A stretch of 64,000 nt of DNA from NCBI RefSeq assembly GCF_005121165.3, contig NZ_CP034413.3, positions 3,000,001 to 3,064,000 on the forward strand, written 5' to 3'. The stretch comes from Dysosmobacter welbionis. Its GTDB lineage: Bacteria; Bacillota; Clostridia; Oscillospirales; Oscillospiraceae. Both the position numbers and the translations under genes were made by a program. Below are positions 7,304-15,733 of this stretch, in pieces. Positions within the stretch are counted from its first letter, which is position 1. Every line of letters begins with the position of its first letter. The notes under the pieces were generated by a model. The model saw nothing but the letters and a program-made list of their open reading frames with translations, did not search any database and was not told where the DNA came from.

Positions 7304-8650
7304 ATGCGGACAATTCGCATCGGTTCTGGCGCAGGCTTCAGCAATGATCGGGTAGAACCCGGAATTGAATTGCTTGAGAAGGGACAGCTGGACTATTTCT
7401 GCTTGGAGTGTCTGGCAGAACGGACCATAGCCATTGCACAAAAGGAGAAAAATCTAGACCCCAACATTGGTTACAATCCTTATCTCGCATATCGTATGAA
7501 GAAGATCCTGCCTATCGCCGCGGAAAAACATGTGAAAGTCATTACCAACATGGGTGGCGCAAATGTTCAGAAAGCTGTTGAAAAAACCGCAGAGATTGCC
7601 AGAAGTGCAGGAATCTCCGGCCTAAAAATTGTAGGTGTGCTGGGAGATGACATTTTTGACCGTTTGGACCGGTACGCGGACTACCCCATTTTTGAAACTG
7701 GTGAGCGGCTTGGCGATTTGAAGAACAAAGTGGCCGCCAACGCCTATCTGGGCTGCGCCGGCATCGTGCAGGCTCTTAAGGACGGTGCAGATATCGTCAT
7801 CACAGGCCGCTGCTCCGATCCCGCGCTGTTTCTCGGGCCGCTGGTATACGAGTTCAACTGGCCCATGGATAACTATGATCTGATGGGCAAGGGGACTGTT
7901 GTGGGACATCTTCTGGAGTGCTCCGGACAGGTCAGCGGCGGTAACTTCTGCGTGCCCGGATATAAGGATGTAGAAGATCTGTGGCATCTGGGGTTTCCCT
8001 ATGCGGATGTCAGTGAGGACGGCACCATCGAGATCTCCAAGTTGGAGGGGACCGGCGGACGCGTAGACGTGCAGACCTGCTCAGAGCAACTGATTTACGA
8101 GATCCACGATCCCTCCAGCTACTATACGCCAGACTGTGTGGCGGACTTCTCCCAAGTCGCCTTTGAACAGGTCGGAAAGGACCGTGTTCGGGTAACAGGC
8201 GCTACCGGCCGCCCCCGGACCGACACGCTGAAAGTCAGTGTGGGATACAAAGACGGGTACATCGGGAGCTGCGGACTGAGCTTCGGAGGCCCCAAGTGTT
8301 TTGAACGGATGGTACTGGCTGTTCAGACCATGGAGAAGATCATTGAGACCTACTACCATCCTGCAGAGCACCGGGTGGATATTATCGGCTACAACTCCCT
8401 GTATCCCCGGGACCTGTCGGAGGGGTTCCCCGGCGGAGCCGAGCCGCTGGAGCTGCGGATGCGGGTTGCCGTACGCGATGCCGAAAAAGAGATGCTCACC
8501 ATGATCTTCAATGAGGTGGATGCCTTTACTATTGACGGCCCCGCCAACTGCGGCGGTATGGAACGCCATATCACGGAGCTGGTCGCGGTGTTGTCTGTCC
8601 TGGTGCCTCGTGAAGATATCGAGATCTCTTATGTGGAGGAGGTTTTGTAA
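7304..8650 (+). CDS. AtuA-like protein (DUF1446), large part
   Basis: This 448-residue protein matches the DUF1446/AtuA family, named for acyclic terpene utilisation in Pseudomonas. Landmarks are IRIGSGAGFSNDR at the start, TNMGGANVQKA near residue 87, VITGRCSDPALFLGPL near residue 165 and GHLLECSGQVSGGNF near residue 200. The biochemical reaction is not settled. The usual C-terminal ferredoxin-like domain is absent and is encoded by the next gene, one base downstream. A strong GGGAGGG site precedes the ATG. It is the first gene of a six-gene co-directional catabolic set divergent from the PucR regulator. Confidence 0.88.
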   Translation: MRTIRIGSGAGFSNDRVEPGIELLEKGQLDYFCLECLAERTIAIAQKEKNLDPNIGYNPYLAYRMKKILPIAAEKHVKVITNMGGANVQKAVEKTAEIARSAGISGLKIVGVLGDDIFDRLDRYADYPIFETGERLGDLKNKVAANAYLGCAGIVQALKDGADIVITGRCSDPALFLGPLVYEFNWPMDNYDLMGKGTVVGHLLECSGQVSGGNFCVPGYKDVEDLWHLGFPYADVSEDGTIEISKLEGTGGRVDVQTCSEQLIYEIHDPSSYYTPDCVADFSQVAFEQVGKDRVRVTGATGRPRTDTLKVSVGYKDGYIGSCGLSFGGPKCFERMVLAVQTMEKIIETYYHPAEHRVDIIGYNSLYPRDLSEGFPGGAEPLELRMRVAVRDAEKEMLTMIFNEVDAFTIDGPANCGGMERHITELVAVLSVLVPREDIEISYVEEVL

Positions 8651-8651
8651 G

Positions 8652-8960
8652 ATGAAGCTGCTGGAAATCGCACACTCCCGAACCGGCGATAAAGGCGATA
8701 TCTCCAATATTTCTGTCATCGCCTACGATATGAAGGATTACGAGTTCATCAAAGAAAAAGTCACGGTTGAGCTGGTAGCCAAGGTATTTGCCGGATACTG
8801 CCGCGGGACAGTCACCCGGTATGAGCTACCCAAGATCGGCGCGCTGAATTTCGTCCTGACCAAAACCCTGGGTGGCGGTGTGACCCGCAGCCTGCGGCTG
8901 GATACCCACGGGAAGTGCCTTTGCTCCTATTTGCTGGATGTGGAACTGGATAACGTGTGA
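8652..8960 (+). CDS. AtuA-like ferredoxin-fold domain protein
   Basis: This 102-residue protein starts MKLLEIAHSRTGDKGDISNIS, which is the signature of the small domain found at the C-terminus of fused AtuA proteins (the HSRTGDKGD box). It ends with a LDTHGKCLCSYLLD-type segment. The ATG is one base after the stop of the large part, so the two should be translated together and probably form one complex. No separate ribosome site is needed. Catalytic residues cannot be named from sequence. Confidence 0.88.
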   Translation: MKLLEIAHSRTGDKGDISNISVIAYDMKDYEFIKEKVTVELVAKVFAGYCRGTVTRYELPKIGALNFVLTKTLGGGVTRSLRLDTHGKCLCSYLLDVELDNV

Positions 8961-8974
8961 ATGGAGGGCCAGCT

Positions 8975-9748
8975 ATGAACAAACCAACCTATACCATCAA
9001 ACCGCTGTACCTGGGCGAGATGACCAGGTATGAAAAATCCATGCACACATTCACCTTTGACTATGGTGTCAAGATGCACTCTCCCTATCTGGCCTTTTTG
9101 GTACAGGGTGATGGGAAGAACATTCTGGTGGACACCGGCCCCAAAAATCTGGAGGTCATTAAAAGATATCACAGCCATGTGGAGGCAGACGTGCCCCCAG
9201 AGGTTCACCTGCTCAAGGTCTTGGAAAAGCACGGACTGAAACCGGAAGATATTGACTTCATCATCTGCACGCATCTGCATTGGGACCACTGCCAGAACAA
9301 TGACTGCTTCCCCAGCAAAAAAGTCTATACCCAGAAGCGGGAAGTCCTGTATGCCATCAATCCTGTGGAACTACACTGGTATACCTACGAGTCTCCGCAG
9401 TGCGGATTGACACCTGTCTGGGCTTCTGCCGGCACGAAGCTGGTTGTCCTGGACGGCGATGAAGAGATTATTCCCGGCATCGAAGTGTTCTTGACTCCCG
9501 GACACACTCCCGGTTCTCAGTGCGTACGTGTCAACACAGAGGATGGCTATTATCTCATTGCCGGCGACACAGTCAATATTTATGAAAACTGGGAAGGCAA
9601 TGCCAAATACCACCATGTGCCTGCAGGTATCCATGTAGACCTGAGAGAGTATGAAGAGACCTTCAAAAAGATGGATAAGATCGATTTCAAGGTCATCCTT
9701 CCAGGTCATGATATGAAGGTGCTGGAGCACAGCGTATATCCCTACTGA
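8975..9748 (+). CDS. Metallo-beta-lactamase fold hydrolase, N-acyl-homoserine lactonase family (1)
   Basis: The start is ATG 8975, with GGAGG 7 bases upstream; an in-frame GTG at 8957 lacks a site. The 257-residue enzyme has the di-zinc motif THLHWDHCQNN (about residues 103-113), a further ligand in TPGHTPGSQ (about 178), the Asp in AGDTVNIY (about 201) and the late His in ILPGHDMKV. The HLHWDH form and the second-sphere Tyr-rich text resemble AiiA-type lactonases, which open lactone rings. The true substrate is unknown. It is about 45% similar to the next gene, so the pair arose by duplication. Confidence 0.85.
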   Translation: MNKPTYTIKPLYLGEMTRYEKSMHTFTFDYGVKMHSPYLAFLVQGDGKNILVDTGPKNLEVIKRYHSHVEADVPPEVHLLKVLEKHGLKPEDIDFIICTHLHWDHCQNNDCFPSKKVYTQKREVLYAINPVELHWYTYESPQCGLTPVWASAGTKLVVLDGDEEIIPGIEVFLTPGHTPGSQCVRVNTEDGYYLIAGDTVNIYENWEGNAKYHHVPAGIHVDLREYEETFKKMDKIDFKVILPGHDMKVLEHSVYPY

Positions 9749-9761
9749 GGAGGAGAACCAT

Positions 9762-10562
9762 ATGCTTACAACCTACAAGATTTTTCCCATATATCTGGGG
9801 GAAATTCCAGTACATGATAAGTCCAGCTTTACTTATATGGTGGATCCCGGCGTCAAAATGACTTGTCCATTCATCTCCTTTTTGCTTCTGGGCAGCAACG
9901 GTAGAAAAATCCTGGTGGACACCGGCCCCTGCGATGCCGAATGGGGTGCCAAGTATCATATGCCCCTAAATATTCCGGACGGGTGTGAGATCGTGGAGGT
10001 TCTGAGGAGAGACTTTGACCTTGCGCCGGGGGATTTGGACTATATCATCAACACCCATCTCCACTGGGACCACAGCTGCGGCAACCACAAGTTTCCTGGC
10101 AAAAAGATCTATGTACAGGCATCGGAATTGGAATATGCACTGGATCCACTGCCCATCCACCGTGCCACCTACGAATCTCCGCAATACGGTGTGGTGTCTA
10201 GCTGGATGCGAGCTAGGGATCAGCTGGTCACCGTGGACGGAGATACTGAGATTGATGACGGCATCCGCCTGATTTTGCTACCCGGTCATTCTGACGGTAT
10301 CCAGGGTGTACTGGTCTCCACGGAGAACGGCCCGTATCTGCTGGCAGGCGACTGCATCAACCTGTATCAGAACTGGGAGGGCAACGGAAAGCTCCGGCAC
10401 ATCATCGGCGGGCTGCATTCCGATGTAAAAGCATATTTCAAGACCTATGAGAAAATAGAGGCGCTGGAACAGACAGAACATATCAAGATCATCCCTGGTC
10501 ACGATGTACACGTACTGGATCACAAAGTCTATCCTGTATCCGTCGAGGAGGGTTCTGAATGA
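9762..10562 (+). CDS. Metallo-beta-lactamase fold hydrolase, N-acyl-homoserine lactonase family (2)
   Basis: This 266-residue paralogue of the preceding gene has THLHWDHSCGN (about residues 97-107), LPGHSDGIQ, AGDCINLYQNWEGN and IIPGHDVHV, so all metal ligands are kept. GAGGAGGAGAACC precedes the ATG. The shared YQNWEGN/YENWEGN and YESPQ segments show close kinship of the two enzymes. Side-by-side kept copies suggest two related substrates or a heterodimer (inference). Its stop overlaps the start of the permease gene (ATGA). Confidence 0.85.
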   Translation: MLTTYKIFPIYLGEIPVHDKSSFTYMVDPGVKMTCPFISFLLLGSNGRKILVDTGPCDAEWGAKYHMPLNIPDGCEIVEVLRRDFDLAPGDLDYIINTHLHWDHSCGNHKFPGKKIYVQASELEYALDPLPIHRATYESPQYGVVSSWMRARDQLVTVDGDTEIDDGIRLILLPGHSDGIQGVLVSTENGPYLLAGDCINLYQNWEGNGKLRHIIGGLHSDVKAYFKTYEKIEALEQTEHIKIIPGHDVHVLDHKVYPVSVEEGSE

Positions 10563-11857
10563 ATATCCTGTTTTTATTATTGGCCATTGCACTGTTCATT
10601 GCGCTGGTTCTGAAAAATGTTCCCATCGTCATCGCCACGATCCTGTCCTCTATCTTTCTCTTGCTGACACAGCAGATGGACTTGTATGATGGAATTACCG
10701 CCACATACATGACAGGCTTTGGAGACTACGTAAGAGATTTCTTCCTATTATTTATGCTGGGTGCACTCTTTGGAAAGCTGGTGGAGATCAGCGGCGCGGC
10801 CAACAGCATCTCTACATTTATCTTCCGAGCCTTTGGAGATCGCTTTGCAATCATCGGCCTGATCATCATGGGCATTATCTTAACATTGGGCGGGGTCAAC
10901 CTGTTTGTGGCCATGTTTACCATGTACCCCCTGGCCATGGCTATGTTCCGCAGGGCAGACATCCCCCGCAAGTTCTTTGCTGCCGCTTATTTTGTGGGCT
11001 GTGTCGGTGCGACGATGACCGCGCCCTTCACACCGTCTATCCAGAACGCGACACCCACTGTCTATCTTGGCACCACAGTGGCCGCCGCCGCTGTTCCGGG
11101 CATGATCTCTACTGTGTTGAAGCTGGTGTTTTGCACTGCTTATGTGATGTGGGTCGTCAAACGGGCCAAGAATCGCGGGGAACACTTTGAAGAGCTGGAG
11201 GGAGAGGCTCCCGCCACTGAGGTGGGTAAGGAAAGCTCTGGCCCCTCCGTGCTGGCATCTGTGCTGCCCATGCTGGTGATCCTGCTGGTGCTGAATGTGG
11301 CCAAGCAGCCCATTGTCACCTCCTTGCTGGCTGGTATTGTGGCAGCATTTGTGTTCTACTTCAAGCATATGCCCCACAGCCTGAAGGAGATCAGCGCCGA
11401 GGTGCAGGACAGTGTGTTCTCTGGGCTGAAGACGATTTCCATTACTGCCGCCGCAGCGGGCTACGGTGCTGTGGTCGCCGCGACACCGGCTTTCCAGGAA
11501 ATTACAGACTTTGTCCTCAATCTGGACGGCAATCCCCTGCTGATCGCCGGCATTGCCACCATGCTGATGGCGGGAGTTATGAACTCCTCCTCCGGCAGTA
11601 TGGCCATTGTCTGTCCCATCCTGGGTGAGAGGTTCCTGGCCATGGGTGTCAACGCCGAGGCGCTGCACCGGGTGATCGTGGTTGCATCCAGCACTCTGGA
11701 TTCCACTCCGCAAAGCGGCTTTGTGTGCAATATCCTCAACCACAGCCACACCACTCATCGACAGGGCTACTGGCACGTCTGCGTGGTGTCCGTCATTGCG
11801 CCTATTGTTGAAACATTGCTGCTGATCCCTCTATGTGCAATGTTCGGCCTGGCATAA
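10559..11857 (+). CDS. GntP-like permease
   Basis: This 432-residue, very hydrophobic protein has about 11-12 membrane segments. The segments GGVNLFVAMFTMYPLAMAMF (about residue 105) and NSSSGSMAIVCPIL (about residue 345) fit the ion-transporter superfamily, closest to GntP gluconate/organic-anion symporters (family call by pattern only). The loop at residues 205-230 is charged. The start overlaps the previous stop by four bases, so it is translationally coupled to the lactonase pair. It probably imports the organic acid or lactone handled by this operon. Confidence 0.75.
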   Translation: MNILFLLLAIALFIALVLKNVPIVIATILSSIFLLLTQQMDLYDGITATYMTGFGDYVRDFFLLFMLGALFGKLVEISGAANSISTFIFRAFGDRFAIIGLIIMGIILTLGGVNLFVAMFTMYPLAMAMFRRADIPRKFFAAAYFVGCVGATMTAPFTPSIQNATPTVYLGTTVAAAAVPGMISTVLKLVFCTAYVMWVVKRAKNRGEHFEELEGEAPATEVGKESSGPSVLASVLPMLVILLVLNVAKQPIVTSLLAGIVAAFVFYFKHMPHSLKEISAEVQDSVFSGLKTISITAAAAGYGAVVAATPAFQEITDFVLNLDGNPLLIAGIATMLMAGVMNSSSGSMAIVCPILGERFLAMGVNAEALHRVIVVASSTLDSTPQSGFVCNILNHSHTTHRQGYWHVCVVSVIAPIVETLLLIPLCAMFGLA

Positions 11858-11864
11858 CAAAAAA

Positions 11865-11891
11865 TTGCGGCCTGGAATATCCAGGCCGCAA
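11865..11891 (+). terminator. Hairpin between permease and dehydrogenase genes
   Basis: A stem of about 12 bp (TTGCGGCCTGGA with its complement) with a minimal loop lies between the stop at 11857 and the start at 11914. No T run follows, so it is more likely an attenuator or mRNA-stabilising hairpin than a full terminator. Confidence 0.5.
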
Positions 11892-11913
11892 CACATATCA
11901 CAAGAGGTACAAT

Positions 11914-12870
11914 ATGATAAGAAAAGAAATCATTGGTGTTTACGGAACGGGTACCATTGGCTCCGGTCAGGCTACCTTGACTACAGGTAATGGGTATGCA
12001 GTTGTGGTAGTTGGACACTCCGCCAGAGGAATCAGCCGCTGCAAACGCGCAATTGAGCATAACTGGGATGATCTTATTGCCGAGGGTCTAGCGTCCGAAG
12101 AAAATAAGGCGGCAGCAATGAATCTGCTGATCTTTTCCGATGAATTGGAGGCGCTGAAGGACTGCACCTTTATTCTGGAAGCGGTATCGGAAGACCCGGA
12201 TGTCAAGCGGGAGGTCTATGCTAAGATTGCCTCCATCTGCAGGCCGGATACTATTTTTGCATCGTGTACGTCTTCCATGGACGCGGACCAACTCGCAGCT
12301 GATATTCCCAATCCCGACCGCTTTCTGATTGCCCACCCATTTCAGCCGGTTCATCTGCAGCCGCTGGTGGAATTGGTGGGATGCAAGGCAACGAGCCCCT
12401 CTACGCTGCGGCGGGCCAAGGCGTTGATGGACTCTCTGCACCGGCAGACAATAATCCTCAACCACAGCGTTCCCGGGTTCATAGTCAATCGGCTGGCTCA
12501 GGCTCTGTATAGGGAATGCATTGACCTCATTGAGCGGGGAGTTGCGGAACCAGCCGATATCGACAGAGCTGTACGTTACGCCGTGGGTATGCGGTATGCA
12601 TCCATTGGCCTGCTGGAATATTTCGATGCCGTCGGATATGAATTGGAGGCAGCCATCGCCGGAAATATCTATCCCACATTGTGCAATGCGAGATCTGTGC
12701 AGCAACTTGTGGCAGATGGAATTGCTTTCGGAAAAACTGGGCAAAAAGCCCGACAGGGTCTGTACATCTGGTCGGAGTCTGATCTGGAAGATTTTCGTGA
12801 TCGCCTGCAACGCCCGTTTTTCACCCAGGTAAGAGAATGGGAGCTCCCAACTGGCACTTCTGACCAGTAA
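11914..12870 (+). CDS. 3-hydroxyacyl-CoA dehydrogenase family protein
   Basis: From ATG 11914, with AAGAGG upstream, the product is 318 residues. The N-terminal NAD-binding Rossmann fold starts at IGVYGTGTIGSG (GxGxxG). It continues with FILEAVSEDPDVK (about 90), CTSSMDADQLA, and the catalytic-His segment LIAHPFQPVHLQPLVE (about 140). The C-terminal helical domain holds VPGFIVNRLAQALYRE and a YAVGMRYASIGLLEYFD motif. The family oxidises 3-hydroxyacyl-CoA or related 3-hydroxy acids, and the small size with HPFQP fits the latter (lambda-crystallin/L-gulonate type). It is the last gene of the island. Confidence 0.85.
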   Translation: MIRKEIIGVYGTGTIGSGQATLTTGNGYAVVVVGHSARGISRCKRAIEHNWDDLIAEGLASEENKAAAMNLLIFSDELEALKDCTFILEAVSEDPDVKREVYAKIASICRPDTIFASCTSSMDADQLAADIPNPDRFLIAHPFQPVHLQPLVELVGCKATSPSTLRRAKALMDSLHRQTIILNHSVPGFIVNRLAQALYRECIDLIERGVAEPADIDRAVRYAVGMRYASIGLLEYFDAVGYELEAAIAGNIYPTLCNARSVQQLVADGIAFGKTGQKARQGLYIWSESDLEDFRDRLQRPFFTQVREWELPTGTSDQ

Positions 12871-12908
12871 ATCGTACAGTGTCATACGAAGACCACTATC
12901 CGGAAAAC

Positions 12909-13110
12909 ACCCGGAGTCATTGTGTTGCAACGGCTCTGGGTATTTTTGGAAATTTGGCAATTTTCCTAAAAAATGGCCAAAACCCACAAAATACCTAGGG
13001 CCCAACGACTTCCTGCTTGATCGCTTGATAACCCCATCTCTGTAGGCTATTGACCCAAATTTGGCTAAGCGTACCAAAACCGCCGAAAGCAATTTGCTTT
13101 CGGCGGTTTT
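12909..13110. repeat. Two-hairpin intergenic repeat, copy A
   Basis: A 202-base unit runs from a hairpin at 12909-12941 (stem ACCCGGAG/CTCTGGGT) to a near-perfect hairpin at 13076-13110 (AAAACCGCCGAAAGCAA with its complement, T run after). It aligns with 51786-51982, best at the right end (TGYAGRCYATTG, GCTNNGCGYACCAA and CCGCCGAAA in the same order). The second hairpin probably terminates both the dehydrogenase transcript and the zinc-ribbon transcript. No open reading frame is credible in 12871-13164. Confidence 0.65.
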
Positions 13111-13164
13111 TACGTTATAGAAGTTTCATATTTTGCGGTAGGGCGTTGGTACTTCTACAGCCCT

Positions 13165-13386
13165 CTATTCCGCCGGAGGAAACCTCCACGGCTCCGCCAC
13201 ATACTGGTACAGAACCGCACCGCAGTTCCGGCAGATCACATACTTCAGCCGGTTGCCCAGGAGTCCGTTCCGCCGGAAGGTCACGATGGCCTCATTTTGC
13301 TGCCAGCCGATCCCCAGGTCATACGATCCGCACCAGGCGCAATGGTTGACGGGAATCTGCGGCTGTTTTTCCTCTCTGTAGATCAT
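13165..13386 (-). CDS. Small zinc-ribbon protein, copy 2
   Basis: This 73-residue protein has two Cys pairs, CAWC at about residue 16 and CRNC at about residue 52, in a zinc-ribbon arrangement. It is rich in aromatic and basic residues (GWQQNEAIVTFRRNG). Its ATG shares a base with the TAA of the integrase (TAATG), so it is translated by coupling to the integrase. The same pairing exists at 4282-5511, which points to a functional link such as a recombination accessory or directionality factor (inference). No named family is recognised. Confidence 0.7.
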   Translation of the reverse strand: MIYREEKQPQIPVNHCAWCGSYDLGIGWQQNEAIVTFRRNGLLGNRLKYVICRNCGAVLYQYVAEPWRFPPAE

Positions 13387-14564
13387 TATATCTCCAACCC
13401 CTCCTGCAGCACCTGACTGGCTGCCTTTTTGTTCTTATCGAAAGCGTGTGTATAGATGTCCAGCGTGGTGGACGGCTGACTGTGGCCCAGCAGGCCCGCT
13501 ACGGTGGCCACGTCGGCCCCGCCGGCGATCAGCAGACTGGCGTTGGTGTGGCGCAGGGAGTGGACATTCAGGGCAGAGGGCAGACCATGCTTCTTCAGAA
13601 TCAGCTTGAACCGCCAGGTGAAAGTGGAGGGCGTCATGGGGAGCCGCTCTCCATGGCGGCGGAAGATGTAGTCTGAAGTCTCCAATTCCCTCCCATCATA
13701 CGTCTCCGTTTCCCAGGCACACTCCCGCTGGAACTCTTTCAGCAGGGACTCCATCTCCAGTGAGAAGTACACGTATCGGTCCCCGGCCACAGTCTTTGTT
13801 TCCTTGACGATAATGTCCTCGCCGGTGACCTTTACCACATTCCGCTGGATGTGGATGGACCGCTCGTGCCAGTTGATGTCACCCCACTGCAGGCCACAGC
13901 ACTCGCCACGACGCATCCCGGTTGCGATGATGAGTTTGAAGTAGGTCTCGTACTTGAGACTCTCTTCCTCCAGGGCGGAGATGATCCTTTGCAGGGTTTC
14001 CAGATCTGCGATCTTCTTTTCCGTTTTCCTCCCCGCATAGCGGTATGTCCGCCAGGCGGGGTTGTGATTCAGAAAGCCGCCCTCCATGGCATCGGAGAGG
14101 ATCGTACACAGCGTTGCGTGTACGCCCTCCACGGTATGCTCGGAGAGCGGCCTTCCAGTTTCAAGGCTGATGACCTTTCGCAGATCCGCATAGAAGTTAC
14201 GGAAGTGCTCGGGGCGGAGTTCTGCCAACTTGTAGTGCCCCAGAATCGGCAGGAAGCGGTCAATGTCCTGCCGGTCACGGGCCAGGGTGGACTTGGCCAA
14301 CTTGCCGGGGGCGATCTCCCGGAGCCACAGCTCCGTGTACTTCGCCAGTGTGATGCTCCGATCCACTTCCTCCTGGGGAAGTGACCTGCACTCCCGCTCG
14401 AACAGGACCGCCTGCTCCTTCAACCATTTTTCCCGCTGTTTTGGGGTCAGACCCTCCGGTGGATGAACGGTTTTCTGCTTGGGCCTGATGCGATTGCCCT
14501 CGTAGTCATAGCCCATAGAGACCACCAGCAGGTAGCTGCTGCCCCGTTTTCGGATACTTGCCAT
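13386..14564 (-). CDS. Tyrosine recombinase (integrase)
   Basis: The 392-residue protein has an N-terminal arm-binding region (MASIRKRGSSYLLVVSMGYD), a SAM-like core-binding domain (about residues 70-160) and a catalytic domain. The catalytic set is complete: Arg in ATGMRRGECCGL (about 218), Lys in the beta-hairpin, HSLRHTNAS (about 335), GLLGHSQ (about 358) and Tyr in LDIYTHAF (about 371). It should cut and rejoin DNA at an attachment site, quite possibly the tRNA-Arg at 3374. It is an intact paralogue of the remnant at 4503-5511, in the same orientation. Confidence 0.92.
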   Translation of the reverse strand: MASIRKRGSSYLLVVSMGYDYEGNRIRPKQKTVHPPEGLTPKQREKWLKEQAVLFERECRSLPQEEVDRSITLAKYTELWLREIAPGKLAKSTLARDRQDIDRFLPILGHYKLAELRPEHFRNFYADLRKVISLETGRPLSEHTVEGVHATLCTILSDAMEGGFLNHNPAWRTYRYAGRKTEKKIADLETLQRIISALEEESLKYETYFKLIIATGMRRGECCGLQWGDINWHERSIHIQRNVVKVTGEDIIVKETKTVAGDRYVYFSLEMESLLKEFQRECAWETETYDGRELETSDYIFRRHGERLPMTPSTFTWRFKLILKKHGLPSALNVHSLRHTNASLLIAGGADVATVAGLLGHSQPSTTLDIYTHAFDKNKKAASQVLQEGLEI

Positions 14565-14692
14565 GTTGTGTTGACCTCTCTTTCGCTGGCCTCACTCCAG
14601 TTGAGGCCGGTTTTGCAAACACAACATACCGCAAGTGGGGAAGTAAAGCTATTGAAACTTCCTGGAAAGAACATTTTCTACGAAAGCAACAA

Positions 14693-15733
14693 TCAGGCGC
14701 TGCGGGATTTGGCGGGACACGCGGCGGCCAGATTGAACAGGACTTCGCCCTCCGGGCGGAGCATGGCGCGCATGGCCCCGGCGGCCTGCTCTTTCTGCTC
14801 CTGCTGCGGATGGCAGTAGGTGCGCTCCAGAAAGCCCGTGTCCGCGTGCCCTACCAGATCCGCCACTGTCTGCTTGTCCACGCCGGAGTGGAGCAGGGAG
14901 GTCACATAGTAATGGCGAAGCGTGTGCAGGTGATATTCCTTTGGAAATCCAATGGACTCATAGATTTTCCGCAGCCGTTTGGTGAAGGTATCCGGGTGAA
15001 TGAGCTGCCCGAGGGCATCCGTGAAGAGATAGGGACCAAGTTCCCGATGCGCCAGCCGGGCTTCCAGCTGTTTCCGCCGGCGGTAGCTCAAAAAGATTCC
15101 TCGGATATCAGATGAGAGAACGATCTCACGGTTGCGGCCGTTCTTAGTAGAGCCTTCCACGACACCTTTTCCAGGGACAACGCTGCGGGAGCGGCTGATG
15201 GTCAGGAGCAGACCGCCTCTGCTGAACTTGAAATCCTCCCACTTGAGGGCGCACAGCTCCCCCCGGCGGCAGCCGGTACACATGGAGAGCAGATAGAACA
15301 TCCGGTAGTGCCGAGGCTCCTTTGCCAGAGCATCCAGCAGTTTCTGAATCTCCACGGGGGAGGGAATGTACTGTGTAGTGCGGCGTGTTAGAGGCAGATC
15401 GATCATCCGGGCCGGGTTCTTCTGGATGATCTCATTCCGCTTGGCGTCGCTAAGGACAGCGGAGACCACAGTCAGGTATTTCTGCACCGTGGCCTCCCCA
15501 ATGGGCTTGCCACGGTATTTCCGCTTCCGCAGTTCTACCAGCATATTCTCCAGAGCAATCGGCCGTAGCCGGTTCAACTGGATGGCCCCGATAAAGGGAT
15601 ACACCCTTCCAAGCATCCGCCGATAGCTCTCCAACGTGCTGGGGGCATACCGGACCTGCCGGGCTAGCCACCGTTCGGCGTACTCCTGAAAGGGCAGATT
15701 CCCGTCCTCGCTGTAACCAGATTTGAACTGCCG
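14693..15733 (-). CDS. Second tyrosine recombinase, start codon unclear
   Basis: The catalytic domain is complete: CTGCRRGELCALKWEDF, HTLRHYYVTSLLHSG, DLVGHADTG and the Tyr in ERTYCHPQ. The core-binding domain begins at PFQEYAERWLARQVRYAPST, upstream of the TTG at 15634, so translation must start earlier. No ATG or GTG exists between that region and the TAA that ends the relaxase (15734-15736), which is in the same frame. Either a CTG/TTG start is used, or the original start was lost when this gene was joined to the relaxase. It is unlike the integrase at 13386 in sequence. Confidence 0.75.
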   Translation of the reverse strand, partial: RQFKSGYSEDGNLPFQEYAERWLARQVRYAPSTLESYRRMLGRVYPFIGAIQLNRLRPIALENMLVELRKRKYRGKPIGEATVQKYLTVVSAVLSDAKRNEIIQKNPARMIDLPLTRRTTQYIPSPVEIQKLLDALAKEPRHYRMFYLLSMCTGCRRGELCALKWEDFKFSRGGLLLTISRSRSVVPGKGVVEGSTKNGRNREIVLSSDIRGIFLSYRRRKQLEARLAHRELGPYLFTDALGQLIHPDTFTKRLRKIYESIGFPKEYHLHTLRHYYVTSLLHSGVDKQTVADLVGHADTGFLERTYCHPQQEQKEQAAGAMRAMLRPEGEVLFNLAAACPAKSRSA

